In this document: positions 10,777 to 22,180 of the stretch, one piece after another
Position numbering within the stretch: position 1 is the stretch's first letter
How the letters are laid out: each line of letters begins with the position of its first letter
NCBI GenBank assembly: GCA_022828595.1
Contig: JAKGHH010000007.1
Coordinates: 63,290,727 to 63,354,726 of the forward strand
Reading direction: 5' to 3'
Source: Nelumbo lutea
Taxonomy: Eukaryota; Streptophyta; Magnoliopsida; Proteales; Nelumbonaceae
DNA length: 64,000 nucleotides
The notes under the pieces: generated by a model
What the model was told of the DNA's origin: nothing
Databases searched by the model: none
The model's input: the letters and a program-made list of their open reading frames with translations, nothing else
Program-made: the position numbers and the translations under genes

Positions 10777-11011
10777 GGTAACATCTATTTGGGAAAAGTT
10801 AGTGAGCTCTTTCATAGGTCGCCATAGATCCCTGAGCTCGGTTGGTCTCTGAGGCAGGTCGTTGTGAGCTAGGAAACCTGCTAGTTCGGTCTGGCCAAGG
10901 TGAAGGTCGGTTTTTACGAGGTGCTCAAGACTAACTTGTCGAGCTGGTTTGTTTAGTTAGCGCCAAGGTGTCACTTGAAGTCCATGTGTTGCGATTATAT
11001 TTGGAGGATCA
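10777..11011 (-). repeat. Partial 3' LTR
   Basis: Positions 10777-10997 are identical, base for base, to 17324-17544 in the right LTR. The last 14 bases, to GGATCA, then diverge. The rest of this LTR, about 460 bp that should lie to the left, is absent and replaced by AT-rich DNA. Confidence 0.72.
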
Positions 11012-11500
11012 AATTACCCCCACTCCCAAGCCTGTGTCAACTCGACAAAGGGAATAGTTCTACATTAGGTAATTAGTCTGATTTGTTCATTGGTCTCCCG
11101 AGCCTGTGGCAGTTTTCAATTTCAAACTCGAAAGGAGGCGTGCATAGAAGGCACACCGATTTCACATTTTTGAAAAAGAGTAATTCTTTCAATTTTTTTA
11201 GAAATAAGTGTGCTTTCATTTTTTTTAATACATGTAGTTCGATGATTTGGTCTTTTGACTAATAGATCTTGGTTTCATGTATCTGATACCTATCTCTCTG
11301 AATGGAGCCTCTTTCTTTTTTTTTTTTTTGTCGTGCGAATCAGCTAGACTACTAGAAGGTCGATCAAAATGCCTTAGAATTTTTTGCAAAGTCACGGACA
11401 TAGCTTGGAGCTCTTCTTTCGGCCGATCTATTGAGAGGTCAGCCCAAATGTCTTAGCAAATTTTTTAAAACTTTGCGGATGTAGCTCGGAACTTTTTTTC

Positions 11501-12700
11501 TCAGATGTAGTACTTCCTCAAGTTGTCTATATTCCATGCATGGGGTACCACCTTCCCCTCCAAAGTTTTGAACTCATACACATTTCCACCTAACACCTTA
11601 GAGACCCTGTAAGGGCCTTCCCAGTTTGGACATAGCTTTTCCAAGCTGGGCTCAAGTACCATAACTTTTCTAAGTATTAGGTCGCCAACTTTGAATTGGT
11701 GTCTCTTCACTCTAGCGTTATAATATTGAGCTACTCATTGTTGGTATGCTGTGATTTGAATGTAGGCCAGGTCTCTGATTTCTCCTGGATTGAGGTTGGT
11801 CCATCGGTCATTAACTTTTTCATCGAATGTCTTGGTTCTTAAGATTGGCACTTCTATCTATGTCAGCTTCACCCCCTCGGTCCCATATGTTAGGTTAAAG
11901 GGGGTTTCACCTGTTTCCGTTTTCATAGTTGTTCAATAGGCTCATAACACGCTGGACAGCTCGTCCACCCATAAACCTTTAGCTCGAGAGAGTTGAGCTT
12001 TAAGGCCGCGAAAGATTGCCCTATTACTTACCTCGGCTTTACCATTCATTGTCTTAGGTATGGGCGACCAAGGTGAAGTTCTGCCTTATAACCATTTCTG
12101 TGCACCACTTCTGAAATTTAATATCTTCAAACTATTTGCCATTGTTTGAGATCACGACGTTGGGTAACCTGAATCTGCACGCGATGCTCTCCAGAAGAAA
12201 TTTTGTACATTCTAAGTTGTAATTGTGACTATTGGCTCGACATCTACCCATTTCTTGAAGTAGTCGACTACCACCACTAAGAATCTCCTTTGCCTAGTTA
12301 TTGGCAGGAAATGTCCCAGTATGTTGAGGTACTTTAGGTCAGCCGTTGGTTGGTGCAGAATATTGGCATGTCCCTGGCACTTATCGCATTTATGTACAAG
12401 TTCAATTGCATCTGCATACATTGTGGGCCAGTAGTATCCCTGTTGTAAAGCCTTTTGAGCGAGAGCCCTACCCCCTAGGTGTCCTCCGCAAAGTCCTTCA
12501 TGAATTTCTCGTAACACTCGGTTTGCTTTAGCTCGTCATAGGCAACACAGATATGGCAGTGTGAAAGATCTACGGTATAGCTGTTTGCCTATGATCACAT
12601 AGCAAGTTGCTTGTTGTTCTATTCATCTTGTTGCATTGCGTTCCTTCAACAATACTCATTGGCGTATGTAGTCAATGAGTGGGTCTATCCAACTTGGATT
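11501..12700 (-). pseudogene. Integrase region of the Tat element
   Basis: The frame at 12212-12517 carries the zinc-binding N-terminal domain as H-x-HLGGRALAQKAL, then GYYWPTMYADA, then CDKCQ (an HHCC arrangement), followed by the first catalytic Asp context VVVVDYFKKWVDVEPI. The remainder of the core is interrupted. The C-terminal end survives at 11501-11710: GDLILRKVM, CPNWEGPYRVSKVLG, and PHAWNIDNLRKYYI at the stop. That is the usual end of Tat pol. It would have joined element cDNA to host DNA but cannot be made as one protein. Confidence 0.72.
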
Positions 12701-12779
12701 TGTTGTCGTCACTTGGACGACCTCTTCTACTACCCCGTCTATGAATGGGCGAGGTAAGTCCTCTATGTAGACCATTCTT

Positions 12780-13560
12780 TTTGTCAAGTGAATTGCGCCT
12801 GGTCAACTTGGCCGACATGGTGGGCTTCCAAGCCTCATCCTTTCCATTCACCTGGTTTAATACTAGTTGCGAGTTGCTTCAGACCATGAGATGTTTGGCT
12901 CCAACTTCATTTGTTAGTGCTAGCCCAGGTATAAGTGCTTCATACTTAGCCTCATTGCTTGAAGCTCGGAATAAAAACCAAAGCACATATTCTAGTTTCA
13001 CCTCACTAGGTCCATAGAGTATCAACCCAGCTTCACTTCCACTATGGTTAGACGATCCATCCACATGGAGTATCCAGGGCACATCTTCCCTAGCCAGGAT
13101 ATCCCACAGTCAGGCAGATATCGCACTAGTTGAGGCCTCCAGTGTGGTTGCCAACTCGACAACTTCAGGGGTCGACGAACTAAAGGTGCACTCGATGATG
13201 AAATTGGCCAAGACTAATGCATTTATTACTAGTCGTGGCTCATAATGGATGTCATATTCACTGAGCTCGATTGCCCACTTCATGAGTGGGCTTCTGAGGA
13301 TCTCAGAGGTCGATCGGTCAGGACCACGACAGTGTGGGTCTGAAAGTAGGATCTAAGCTTCTGGGTTGCTAACACTAAGGTAAAGGCAAATTTTTCAATG
13401 TCTAGGTACCTTGTCTCGGTAGCATGCAAGACTTTACTTACATAATATACAAGTCGTTGTATTTTTCCTACCTCTCTAACTAGGACCAAGTTGACTACCT
13501 CTTCACTCGCACAGAGGTAGAGCTTAAGCTCATCCCTGGTCTCAGGTCTTTATGAACTAA
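12780..13560 (-). pseudogene. RNase H and archaeal-type RNase H domains of the Tat element
   Basis: The first RNase H is at about 13280-13550: VYYVSKVLHATETRYLDIEK, then VVVLTDRPLR. The second, archaeal-type RNase H is at about 12780-13082: WILHVDGSSNHSGSEAG, with the first catalytic Asp in HVDGSS and the Glu context NEAKYEALIPGL. The segment that should hold the third Asp (SDSQL) is disrupted. Carrying both domains is diagnostic of the Tat lineage. Confidence 0.68.
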
Positions 13561-14647
13561 GGTATCTTTTCATCTCATCAAATGCGAGCTAACACTCTCC
13601 GATCCACTCAAAGTCTTGGTTCTTTTTTATTGCTTTAAAAAGGGGTAAACAATTCCCAACTGACTTAGACATAAATCAGTTCATGGTGGCTATTCGGCCG
13701 ATCAACTTTTGGACTTCCTTAACCGAGCTAGAAGGTTGCATATCTAAAATCGCTTGGATTTTTTCTAGGTTGGCTTCGATGCCACGTCAGCTAACAATGT
13801 ATCCGAGGAACTTACCTGACATCACATCGAAGACACACTTGTTTGGGTTAAGTTTTAAGTTGTATTTTCTTAAAACATTAAAAACGAAGTCAAAGTCAAC
13901 AATTAAATCATTTGAAAACTAAGTCTTAACAACCATGTCATCAACATAACATTCGACTTTATTTCCAATTAAATCTAAAAATACAGTGTTTACAAGTTGC
14001 TCCAGCTTTTTTCAATTTGAAGGGTTTGACTTTATAATATTACAAGCCCATTTTGGTTACAAAGGCGGTCTTTTCTTCATCTGTCGGATCCGTCATGATT
14101 TTCTTGTAGCCAAAGTAAGCATTCATGAAACTCAACAGCTCAAACCCTGAGGTCGCATCTACCAGGCAGTCAATTCGAGGGAGAGGAAATATGTCTTTAG
14201 GGCAAGCTTGGTTCAAGTCGGTATAGTCGACGTACATGCGTCACTTCCGTTGGCCTTTTTTACTAATATTGGATTAGCAATCCAACTCGAGTAGTGGACT
14301 TCCTTCACGAAGTCCACAGCGATCAGCTTCCTTACTTCTTTGTCTACTATTTTCCATCTCTCCGGGGTGATGTTCCTTTTCTTCTGCTGGACTGGTCTTA
14401 CTGTAGTGTCAACACTTAACTCGTGAGTTATTGTCTTAGGGTCTATGCTGAACATTTCTGCTACCGACCAAGCAAAGGCATCTAGGTTTTTAAGTAAGAA
14501 ACTTACCAAGTCGAAGTGCACTAGTTCTATTAGGTGAGCTCCTATTTGAATCATCTTCTCTGGCTTGACCTTCGAGACTTGCACTAGGACGGTTTCTTTA
14601 GTTGGCTGAGCTTGCTCGTCTGTATTTTCAGGGTAGCTACATAGCAC
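13560..14647 (-). pseudogene. Reverse transcriptase region of the Tat element
   Basis: The frame at 14213-14647 holds the pre-RT linker and the RT start (RPVQQKKRNITPERWKIVD, then DFVKEVHYSSWIANPILVKK). The frame at 14040-14237 holds VDYTDLNQACPKDIFPLPRI and the 'fingers' sequence FMNAYFGYKKI. The catalytic motif YVDD is readable at about 13935-13950 (ECYVDDMVVKT), with the downstream KCVFDVMSGKFLGYIVS context. Frameshifts and stops separate these blocks. Confidence 0.7.
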
Positions 14648-14874
14648 TTGTGAGACTGTAGTTGGTCACCTCACATGACTCTGTTGCCTTTGTCAGTAGG
14701 GAATTTCACAGCCAAGTGATATGTTGAAACAACTACCCAGAGGGCGTGCAGGATTGATCAGCCCAACATGGCATTATACAGGGAGGGAGTGAAGACCACA
14801 AGAAAATCATGATCAAAGCTGACTATATTATGAGGCGAGCCCACCTCAACTAGTACCCTCACCCAGCCAATGGG

Positions 14875-15110
14875 CTAGACTACTTCCCCGCTAAAGCCGA
14901 CCAAAGGTACGTCGGCTGGCCGTAGGTCTTTTCTGTTGAGCTTCATCCACTCGAAGAACTCCAGAAAATCGTTGATCAATAACCTTACTACCAAGGCGTC
15001 GTCATGCAGATATTGTATTCCGCGTGTGTCGTCTTCTGTGAAGTAAATTACTTCTTCTCTTCGAGGGCGCTTTGGTGGATTGTCATTATCATGCTCAAGT
15101 TCCTTAACTG
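14875..15110 (-). pseudogene. Aspartic protease remnant lacking its active site
   Basis: The frame reads FTEDDTRGIQYLHDDALVV, then FEWMKLNRKDLRPADVPLVGF, which flank the protease in Tat elements. The D(S/T)GSSADIL core expected between them is missing. The text jumps from LLINDF to LEFFEWM, an in-frame deletion. The second LTR element (45.9-54.1 kb) keeps DSGSSADIL at the same place. Confidence 0.6.
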
Positions 15111-15250
15111 AATTTTTTCCGGCTGAGGTTGTGCATCTGGCTAAAATATAGACCCTCTGTTGATCATGTTGATGACCCCCAGACAAGACTTTCATGTTGA
15201 TTTTTTGGAGATGCTTCCTACACCCTACTTGTCTGAGGTGCCTCCCTGCC

Positions 15251-16840
15251 CTAATCAGCGGGTTGGCCTTCATCTTTCATGAATTGCTTAAGGTATCCTC
15301 GGCGGATCAGGTCTTCAATTTCATTCTTCAGATTCCAGCAGTTCTCTGTATCATGACCGATGTCACAATGGAAGTAGCAATACTTACTAGGGTTTCTGGT
15401 TGCTGGGTCACCCTTCATCCTGGGCAGCCACTTTACATAGTTTGTTGATTTTATTTGCATTAATATTTCTCCCTTTTTGGCATTCAAGGGGCTAAATGTC
15501 TTATTGTATAAGGTGACTTACTCTTTCTTTTGGGCGAGCTACTTTGCCAACTTTTTGGTGACCTGCTTCTTTGGGAGACTTGCTTCTCCTCTTTGACTTG
15601 TTGTCATCTGCCTCTTGTTTAGCTTGCTTCCTTTTCCTAGACATCTTGGACCACGACCCTAGTGCTTCTTCTGCCTTGACAAATTTTTCCACCACGTCGA
15701 TGAATTCTTCCATAGTGTCCAGCAAGTTCAGTTCTATCTCCAGCGTTAGGTCAGGATGACATACACCATTCTTGGATGCAGTAAGCTGGATGGCGGGGTT
15801 CATATTCAGGATTTGTAGACGTTCTACAATAAATCTTCTTACGTACTCCCGGAGAGTTTCATTCGGCTTCTAAATTACATTTAATAAGCAGGTTGTTGAT
15901 TTAGTATGTTTCTTACTTGTTATAAAGTGTGTGATAAACAGGTTGGTGAAGTGGTTCTAGTATTTTATTGAACCAGGCGCCAACCCCGAATACCAGAGCT
16001 GAGCTTCTTCTCTAAGAGTGGTTGGAAAGGTGATGCACATGCTCGTGTCATTAGCCTCGTGAAGTAGCATTAGGGCCTGGAAACTATTGGCATGCTCAAC
16101 CGAGTCTGTTGTACCCTTGTAAGTCTCAATGGTAGGTACTTGGAAGTTCTTCGGCCTCGGGGCCTGGAGGATTTTCGGTGCTAGTGGAGACTCCTGAGTG
16201 ATGAGAGGTTGTCTAGAGGAAGTGCCTACCTGACTGACTGCTTTGTTGTCTGCTTTTCTTAGTGACGCGATGAGTACGTCTTCAGTGCCTTTTCTTGGAT
16301 CCCTCGAATGAGTACGTCTTCAGTGCCTTTTGATTTTGGGCGGGACCGCATTATCGACCTGAGGTTAGTTGTGAATTGGTTCAGAAACTTTGTTGGAAAC
16401 CTAGACCTGATTGGGGACCCGGGCCGGGGCTGGGTTCTGGTCATCGAGCTGATTCAGTCTGGCGCTCTATTGCGGTACCTGCCGAGGTGGTTGTACCTAC
16501 TGGTTCTGCTGGTGTTGAGACTGGTATTGCTGTTGTTGTTGTTGCCCCCTGCCATAAAGGCAAACTTGCTTTCCCATAACTTACGTTGGTCGCTCATACC
16601 CCATATGCACTGCACCATATCGTAGAACTGGCGCACATCAACCCCAGCAGGAGCCACTGCGGGCTCGACTGTAGGAGGAGGCGCGTTCATGTTATCTGGT
16701 TCAACGGTTGGATTCAGAGGACATTTATCTGTCCCATGGTCACAGTAGGAACTTGGTTGTTGTTGGCGGGTTGGTTATTTGATGAAGCCATTAGTTCTTG
16801 AGTTTTTTTTTCAAAACAATGACAAGTGCTTAGCTTTTTG
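15251..16840 (-). pseudogene. gag region of the Tat element
   Basis: The gag start is near 16790 (MASSNNQPANNNQVP, then a stop). The N-terminal part is at 16454-16690 (VDVRQFYDMVQCIWG, Asn-rich NNNNSNTS). The capsid-like part is at 15501-15803 (NPAIQLTASKNGVCHPDLT, then TMEEFIDVVEKFVKAEEAL). The nucleocapsid at 15251-15487 has a CX2HX4HX4C knuckle (CYFHCDIGHDTENC). The frames are interrupted between these segments. Confidence 0.68.
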
Positions 16841-16866
16841 TAACGATTCCCATAGACAACACCAAT

Positions 16867-17558
16867 TGATGTTGCATGATCTAGTCGCTCCCTCGTGTCA
16901 TATGAGTCGTACGCTGATTTGGATTGCTCCTGGTCAGGGTCGAGCTATGCTAGGCCAAGTTGGAAGTGGTCGAGCTGATTTTGTTCTGCAAAAGGAAGAG
17001 TTAGAGTGTCCGGGTTGTCTTTACTTGAGATGGGCACTTCAATGCTTAAGTCAGAGAGTGTTTTAAGAGTATTTCAAAGAATGAGAGAGCTTGAGAGTAT
17101 GTAAACCACGCGTACCTATTAGGTAGAAATGAAGATCATATATAGGTTTTAGTGATCCAACTGGTCTCCTCTTCTCATAGAGCTATTTCCACTTGATCTA
17201 GTGAGTTATTGCATTAGTTACATGTTCTGTGTGAGAGTTACATCTGTCCGAGTAACTCTAGGGCGTGCAGTGTGGTAGGTCAATTGAACGGTCGTGGCAT
17301 TGATTCTCTGAAGATCTTGGATGGGTAACATCTATTTGGGAAAAGTTAGTGAGCTCTTTCATAGGTCGCCATAGATCCCTGAGCTCGGTTGGTCTCTGAG
17401 GCAGGTCGTTGTGAGCTAGGAAACCTGCTAGTTCGGTCTGGCCAAGGTGAAGGTCGGTTTTTACGAGGTGCTCAAGACTAACTTGTCGAGCTGGTTTGTT
17501 TAGTTAGCGCCAAGGTGTCACTTGAAGTCCATGTGTTGCGATTACATTCAGATGACCA
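16867..17558 (-). repeat. 5' LTR of the Tat element
   Basis: It begins at TGATGTTGCATGATCTAG, directly next to the primer-binding region TTGGTGTTGTCTATGGGAA (minus strand). It ends near GATGACCA. A minus-strand TATATAT is present at about 17133-17141. The outer boundary is uncertain, because the next bases (AATTACCCC) also match the internal side of the left LTR. Confidence 0.6.
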
Positions 17559-18115
17559 AATTACCCCTCATTAGATAGAGATAGGAATAGATAGAGAGAA
17601 ATATATAGGGTGGGAAAGAGGAGTTATAATTAGGATGTTAGTTGTGAGATAAATTAGGAGATATTTTAGGAGGAAGTTTTAGGTGGGGGAGGTAGTTTAG
17701 GGGAAATTTTAGGAAATGATATTATTTAGGTTATTGGGAACGTATGTGTGTGTGTGAGAGAGAGAGAGAGAGAACGATTTTAGGTAAATTTTTATGGGAA
17801 AGGAAAGACTTTCATTGGTTATTTAAAAATTGACGTAAAATAAAAATAAAAAATTCAAGAAAAGGAGAAAATTCCTAAATTCCCTTCTTTTGATATAATT
17901 AGAGAGTCATGGGAATTTGAGAGTTAATTGGAATTTATATATATTGTTGTAATTATTATTTGAGGATTATGAATTGAAGAAATTATCTTAACCATTACGG
18001 TTTTTCCTTGGAGGTTTTTCATCTCCCTCTAAGTAGAGGAATCACATTACATCCTATTTGGGAATTGGGATCGTAGCATTGGTTACCTGGTCTGAATTGT
18101 AATTTATATTTGTGA
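17559..18115. other. AT- and purine-rich flank, probably Helitron-like
   Basis: It holds repeated 'tttaggaggaag' words like those at 45700-45800, and a (TG)n(AG)n microsatellite at about 17743-17773. No gene is present. Confidence 0.35.
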
Positions 18116-19275
18116 CTAGCGGGGACCCGCGCAATGTATGGATAAACTCAAATTTGATGATAATTGGATAAAAAAAGATATATTGAGTGCTAGCTACATG
18201 ATAAATTTATATAAAATGATAGGGGCTATGTATTAGTGACCTATGTGGCCTATGCAAGGGTTGGGCCAAGGCTGAGTGGTCTTTGGACAATGTCTAAGCT
18301 TGGGTCAAGGAAAATTGGGCTACAACCTACGTTTGGGCCACGGTGGGGGCAAACTAGGTTGTGGCCTTGGATTGCTAATTTTCAGTAAATTACCCACAAA
18401 CAGCATCACAATTTAAGCACTAAATATCATTAAACAAAATAAGCCATGGGATACATAAATAATTTAAAATGAAGAAATAAATTCACCACAATTCAAGCAT
18501 TACAATAAAGTGATATCCCTAAATAAATAAATGACTAAAGTAGTTCAATAATTTTAATTATTCATTTTCAGTAATTACTGATCCAAAAAATTAATTAATC
18601 TTTAATAAATATTAATCAATATATCCATAAAAATACATAAAGTAAATTATTACAAATCAATCATTAAAATTTAGAAAACACATTAAATTAATTTCAAGTA
18701 AATTGCTGAAAACTTGCCGTTAAATAACAATAATTCTGTGTTAAATAAGAATAGTTTAATTTTAGATAAATTACTAACCCAAATAATTAACATATCATTA
18801 ATATATATTAATCGTTTATTTTTACTAAAATTAATTTTCCGTTAAAACTTTTGAATAAATATCTGAAAATATCAATAAATTTTTGAAAATTGATATTTTG
18901 AAAAAAAAAAAAAATATATATATATATATATATATCAATAACTAATTACTGAAAATATTAAAATAAATTGATATTATAGAAGCTTTTGAAGAAAGATCTG
19001 AATTGGAAATTTTTTATCATTATTATTTTAGTAAGACTTTCAATGGTTTCTAGTAGGAAATTAATTTCAATAAAAATCAATTTATTTTTTATTTTTTAGT
19101 AATTTGGAAAATTAATAACTAATTAATGAAAATATTAAAATAGATAATAAATATTAATAATTAATTTTTAAAATTAATAAATATCCATAACTAATTATTG
19201 AAAATACTAAAATCAATTGAAGTATGAGACTTTATCACATTTTAGAGTTTTCTTGTTCAACAAAAAAAAAATCTT
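18116..19275 (-). mobile_element. Helitron-like AT-rich segment with a CTAG 3' terminus
   Basis: On the minus strand the left edge reads ACATTGCGCGGGTCCCCGCTAG followed by T, the Helitron 3' rule (CTRR then T). The bases 'gatatattgagtgctagctacatg' near 18176 recur near 43600, in the Helitron that starts at 42532. A second CTAG end of the same type (CTAGTTAGGACCCATGTGAT) stands at 19276. The 5' end is not resolved and no Rep/helicase coding is seen. Confidence 0.38.
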
Positions 19276-19386
19276 CTAGTTAGGACCCATGTGATGTACA
19301 AGCTATGCTAATTATCAATTGAACCTTGTTGGTTCATATCCAATTCCAAATGAAATTGATTCCACCAAAGACGACATCAAGGATAG

Positions 19387-20633
19387 TGTTGGAATTCTCA
19401 AAGTTAGACAATTAAGGGTCCCACCTGTAAGCACAAAAAAAGATGTCATAGACCTCGGGATGTGGTCCTAGGGGCGAGGACTCCAACAGTCAAGTTAACC
19501 GAGGTGGTAGGAATGCAAGAGCAGTCAAGTGGGTAAGAAAGCATAAGAAGGTTACGTGACACCTTGAGTCTATACGTATAGTCAAAGCCTCCCCTGCATG
19601 GATGTAACGAGCTCTTGCCTCTTGGTAATATGGCTCTGCATGTTAGATGCCATTAAGAGGGGAGCATTAAGGCATTGACTATATTGTCAAACATTACCCT
19701 ATCATAAATGCACTAGAGGAAGCTTATCCAAGGTTATAACACTTGTTATTAAGGACCTGCATTAATATGTGACTAAAAGGATGAGGATGCCCCTAGTGTT
19801 ACGGTTCAGCACAGGTTTAGCCTTGCCTACGCTTGGTAGGCTTACGTTAGGGACATAACCATCATTTTTTCCTGTAAGATTTTTTGGAGAATTGATGTTA
19901 TCTTCAGGCAAACCACCAAAAGCTTAACGTACTCTTTGAGGAGGGGTGGTCGACCTCCTTGGGTGCCACACCTTGGCACTCCTAGACCTTCATCCCTTGT
20001 GGGGCGGCCCTGGTTAATGGCTAGCATGGCTACCAGGGTTCCTCATGGGCACACACTTGCTCATGGGGACAGTGTTGGACCAGCATTGCGCTGCCGACAT
20101 TCAAGGGAGGCTTGGCATGCAGGCCTGACTCAAGCATGACCCTTCACCACACCAGCCCCTTGCCCAAGCTGATTGAGCTATCCCGTTGCCCCTAGCACAC
20201 GGGTGTGTTCCGGCCCAAGCGGTTGCCTATTATCATGGCACACAGGTGCCTGTCATCATCGGCATACAGGAGACCCTTCACATCGGTGCCAAGTCACCTC
20301 ATTGGCGCATGGTCGCCTTGCATTATGGTTGTCCCCCTTTAGCACGTAAGCGGCACCTCCCATGGACCAGTCTGAGCCAGGAGAGTGCCTCGGCCATTGG
20401 ACTTGAGGTCATGATCCAGTGCTACTGACTTTGGTGGAGCCATCCCATCGGGCAACTCCTAGCCTCTAAGCGCATAAAGGCTTGTCTTGGCCTAACTTGG
20501 CTTGGACGCTGCAGGGTTTCTTCCGCTGTAGAACTACCCCCGTGACACTAGGGCCTATAAGACTACAAGATTTCCCCTATGGGCATGCAACGTGTCCTCA
20601 TATGGTGATGAGGGTGAATTTGGCTACATAACA
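19387..20633 (-). repeat. Possible LTR of an unclassified retrotransposon
   Basis: The segment can be framed as TGTTGGAATT...CTACATAACA (TGTT/AACA ends) and is followed by TGCCCTCCACT, which on the minus strand is the purine tract AGTGGAGGGCA. Base composition is clearly richer in G and C than on both sides, with CGG/CCTTGGG-type words and no long coding frame. No second copy exists in the window, so the call is tentative. Confidence 0.3.
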
Positions 20634-21592
20634 TGCCCTCCACTTTTGAGACTGAGGCTAAGGTGAAGGTCAGTTTGGTGGTCTTGAGCTTGTCCTCAAC
20701 CGATGGAAGTAGAGAGAGTCAATTGGGTGTTATCATTGCTTTAATATAGGTCATGTTGTGTTTTCATATGATGATAAAGGTGACGTTTCAAGGCTTACAA
20801 GAGCACTGCTTCAGGACTGTCAAACTCGAAGAGGAACGGTGGGTTGAGATCATCACTAGGCATTGTTTTGGTTTTCAAGTCATACTCCATGTGGTTTATG
20901 CTAGTGTGGGAAACTGAAGAGACACAATCAAGACTGTTGGATATGGAAGATCATAGCCGTTGAAGTATTCTATAAAAAGAGAAGTAAATGGGCTAGAGAT
21001 CTCTTGTTCATCGCTTGAGTTGTTCCCTAAGAGCTCTTGGACCATCTCGGCTTGCGTTCTTGTGTTCTTCCTTTGGGGTCTTCATTGTCTTCATCATCCT
21101 CGTCTTCTTGTCATATTTGTTGGTAAATTCTCGTCCTCATCATGTCTTCTAGTTTTAGTAGAGAGGTCTATGATCTCCCTCAGTGGTCTCACTCTCCACT
21201 CCTAGTACGACCTTTTCTTTTTCTTCTGAGTCTAAATCAAACTTTGAGACCTTTGCTAGGCTTTCATAGGTAAAGGTCTTGTAGAAGAGGATTGTGTCTC
21301 ATGGGTTCAATTGTAACATGATATTTAACTTGTCTTTAAAGACTGACGAATTTAGCATGCGAAGGGCCAAGAGGAGCAAGCCTTCTAATCATGTCCATGA
21401 GGAAGCTTCAAATGGTGAAGAAGGAGAGGAAGTAGCCAAGGCCAAGGCCACTAAAGCTAAGGATGCTAAGGTCGAGGGGGCTATATCGGAGCTAAAGTGC
21501 ATTCTTAAACCTTACGACGTAGATAATGTTTGAGGTATTACATTTCCATCCACTTTACTATTAGGGTCCCCAAGGCTCATGAGAGGCCCTGG
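20634..21592. other. Retroelement-like leader, one short frame
   Basis: It contains TCTATAAAAAGAGAAG at about 20967 followed by a C/T-rich stretch, as in an LTR promoter and transcript start on the plus strand. A short lysine/glutamate-rich frame occupies 21294-21533 (KAKATKAKDAKVEGAISELK). I do not recognise the frame. Confidence 0.25.
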
Positions 21593-21929
21593 TCAACTAG
21601 CAAGGGTGAGATTTGCATCCATAAGCATTAATTGCAACTCGAGTTTTGTTTTCCTTTGCATCCACTTGCACATGAGCTTTTGAACCTTTGCAAAATCACC
21701 CATAGCTAGTTTACTCCAAATGCCATTAGGACCATCATTGGTGCCCTCACCATAACTCATTTCCAAGGTTTTTGTCTCACCTTGAATTTGTTCAAGAACC
21801 TTTTTGTCTTGAGGCATCATCCCTTTGGCAAGGTATGGTGGTACTTCTAAAGCCAAAGGGGAAAGATTCTAGATAACTCATTTTTGTGCACTTTTGGAAG
21901 TGCAAATATTTCTTCTTGTCATGTCTTTA

Positions 21930-22177
21930 TGTTGTGTTTGGTTGCAATGCAAATAAATTTCACTGATGCAAAACCACGATAGTCAAATGATTTGAGTGTA
22001 AATTTTGACCTATTTTTGTTTCAAATTTTAGCTTATTTTGATTGATTGTAGTACAAGTGAAGTAGAATAAAGTAAAATTAAAAACAAAATTCAACAAGAA
22101 TTTGCATTTTTTTTACACTTGCACTCCCATTTATTTGTGCTATAGTAAATAAATTTGCATTGCAACCAAACACAACC
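21930..22177. mobile_element. MITE with near-perfect 30-bp inverted ends
   Basis: The left end GTTGTGTTTGGTTGCAATGC continues to AAATAAATTT, and the right end is its inverted copy (AAATTTGCATTGCAACCAAA, then CACAAC). The element is about 248 bp and AT-rich inside. The flanks are TTA on the left and TAA on the right, so a TA or TWA target is likely, but the exact edge is ambiguous. It could be Tc1/Mariner-type (TA) or PIF-type. Confidence 0.7.
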
Positions 22178-22180
22178 TAA

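Larger units (their letters stand above)
10777..17558 (-). mobile_element. Tat-lineage Ty3/gypsy LTR retrotransposon, decayed, left LTR truncated
   Basis: On the minus strand the order is 5' LTR (17558-16867), PBS region (about 16846-16866), gag, protease, reverse transcriptase, RNase H, archaeal-type RNase H, integrase, polypurine tract (about 11012-11026, GGGAGTGGGGGTAATT) and a partial 3' LTR (11011-10777). The second RNase H (ILHVDGSSNHSGSEAG) placed between RNase H and integrase marks the Tat/Ogre/Retand group. All frames are broken by stops, frameshifts and small deletions. I found no target duplication, because the left LTR lacks its outer part. Confidence 0.78.
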
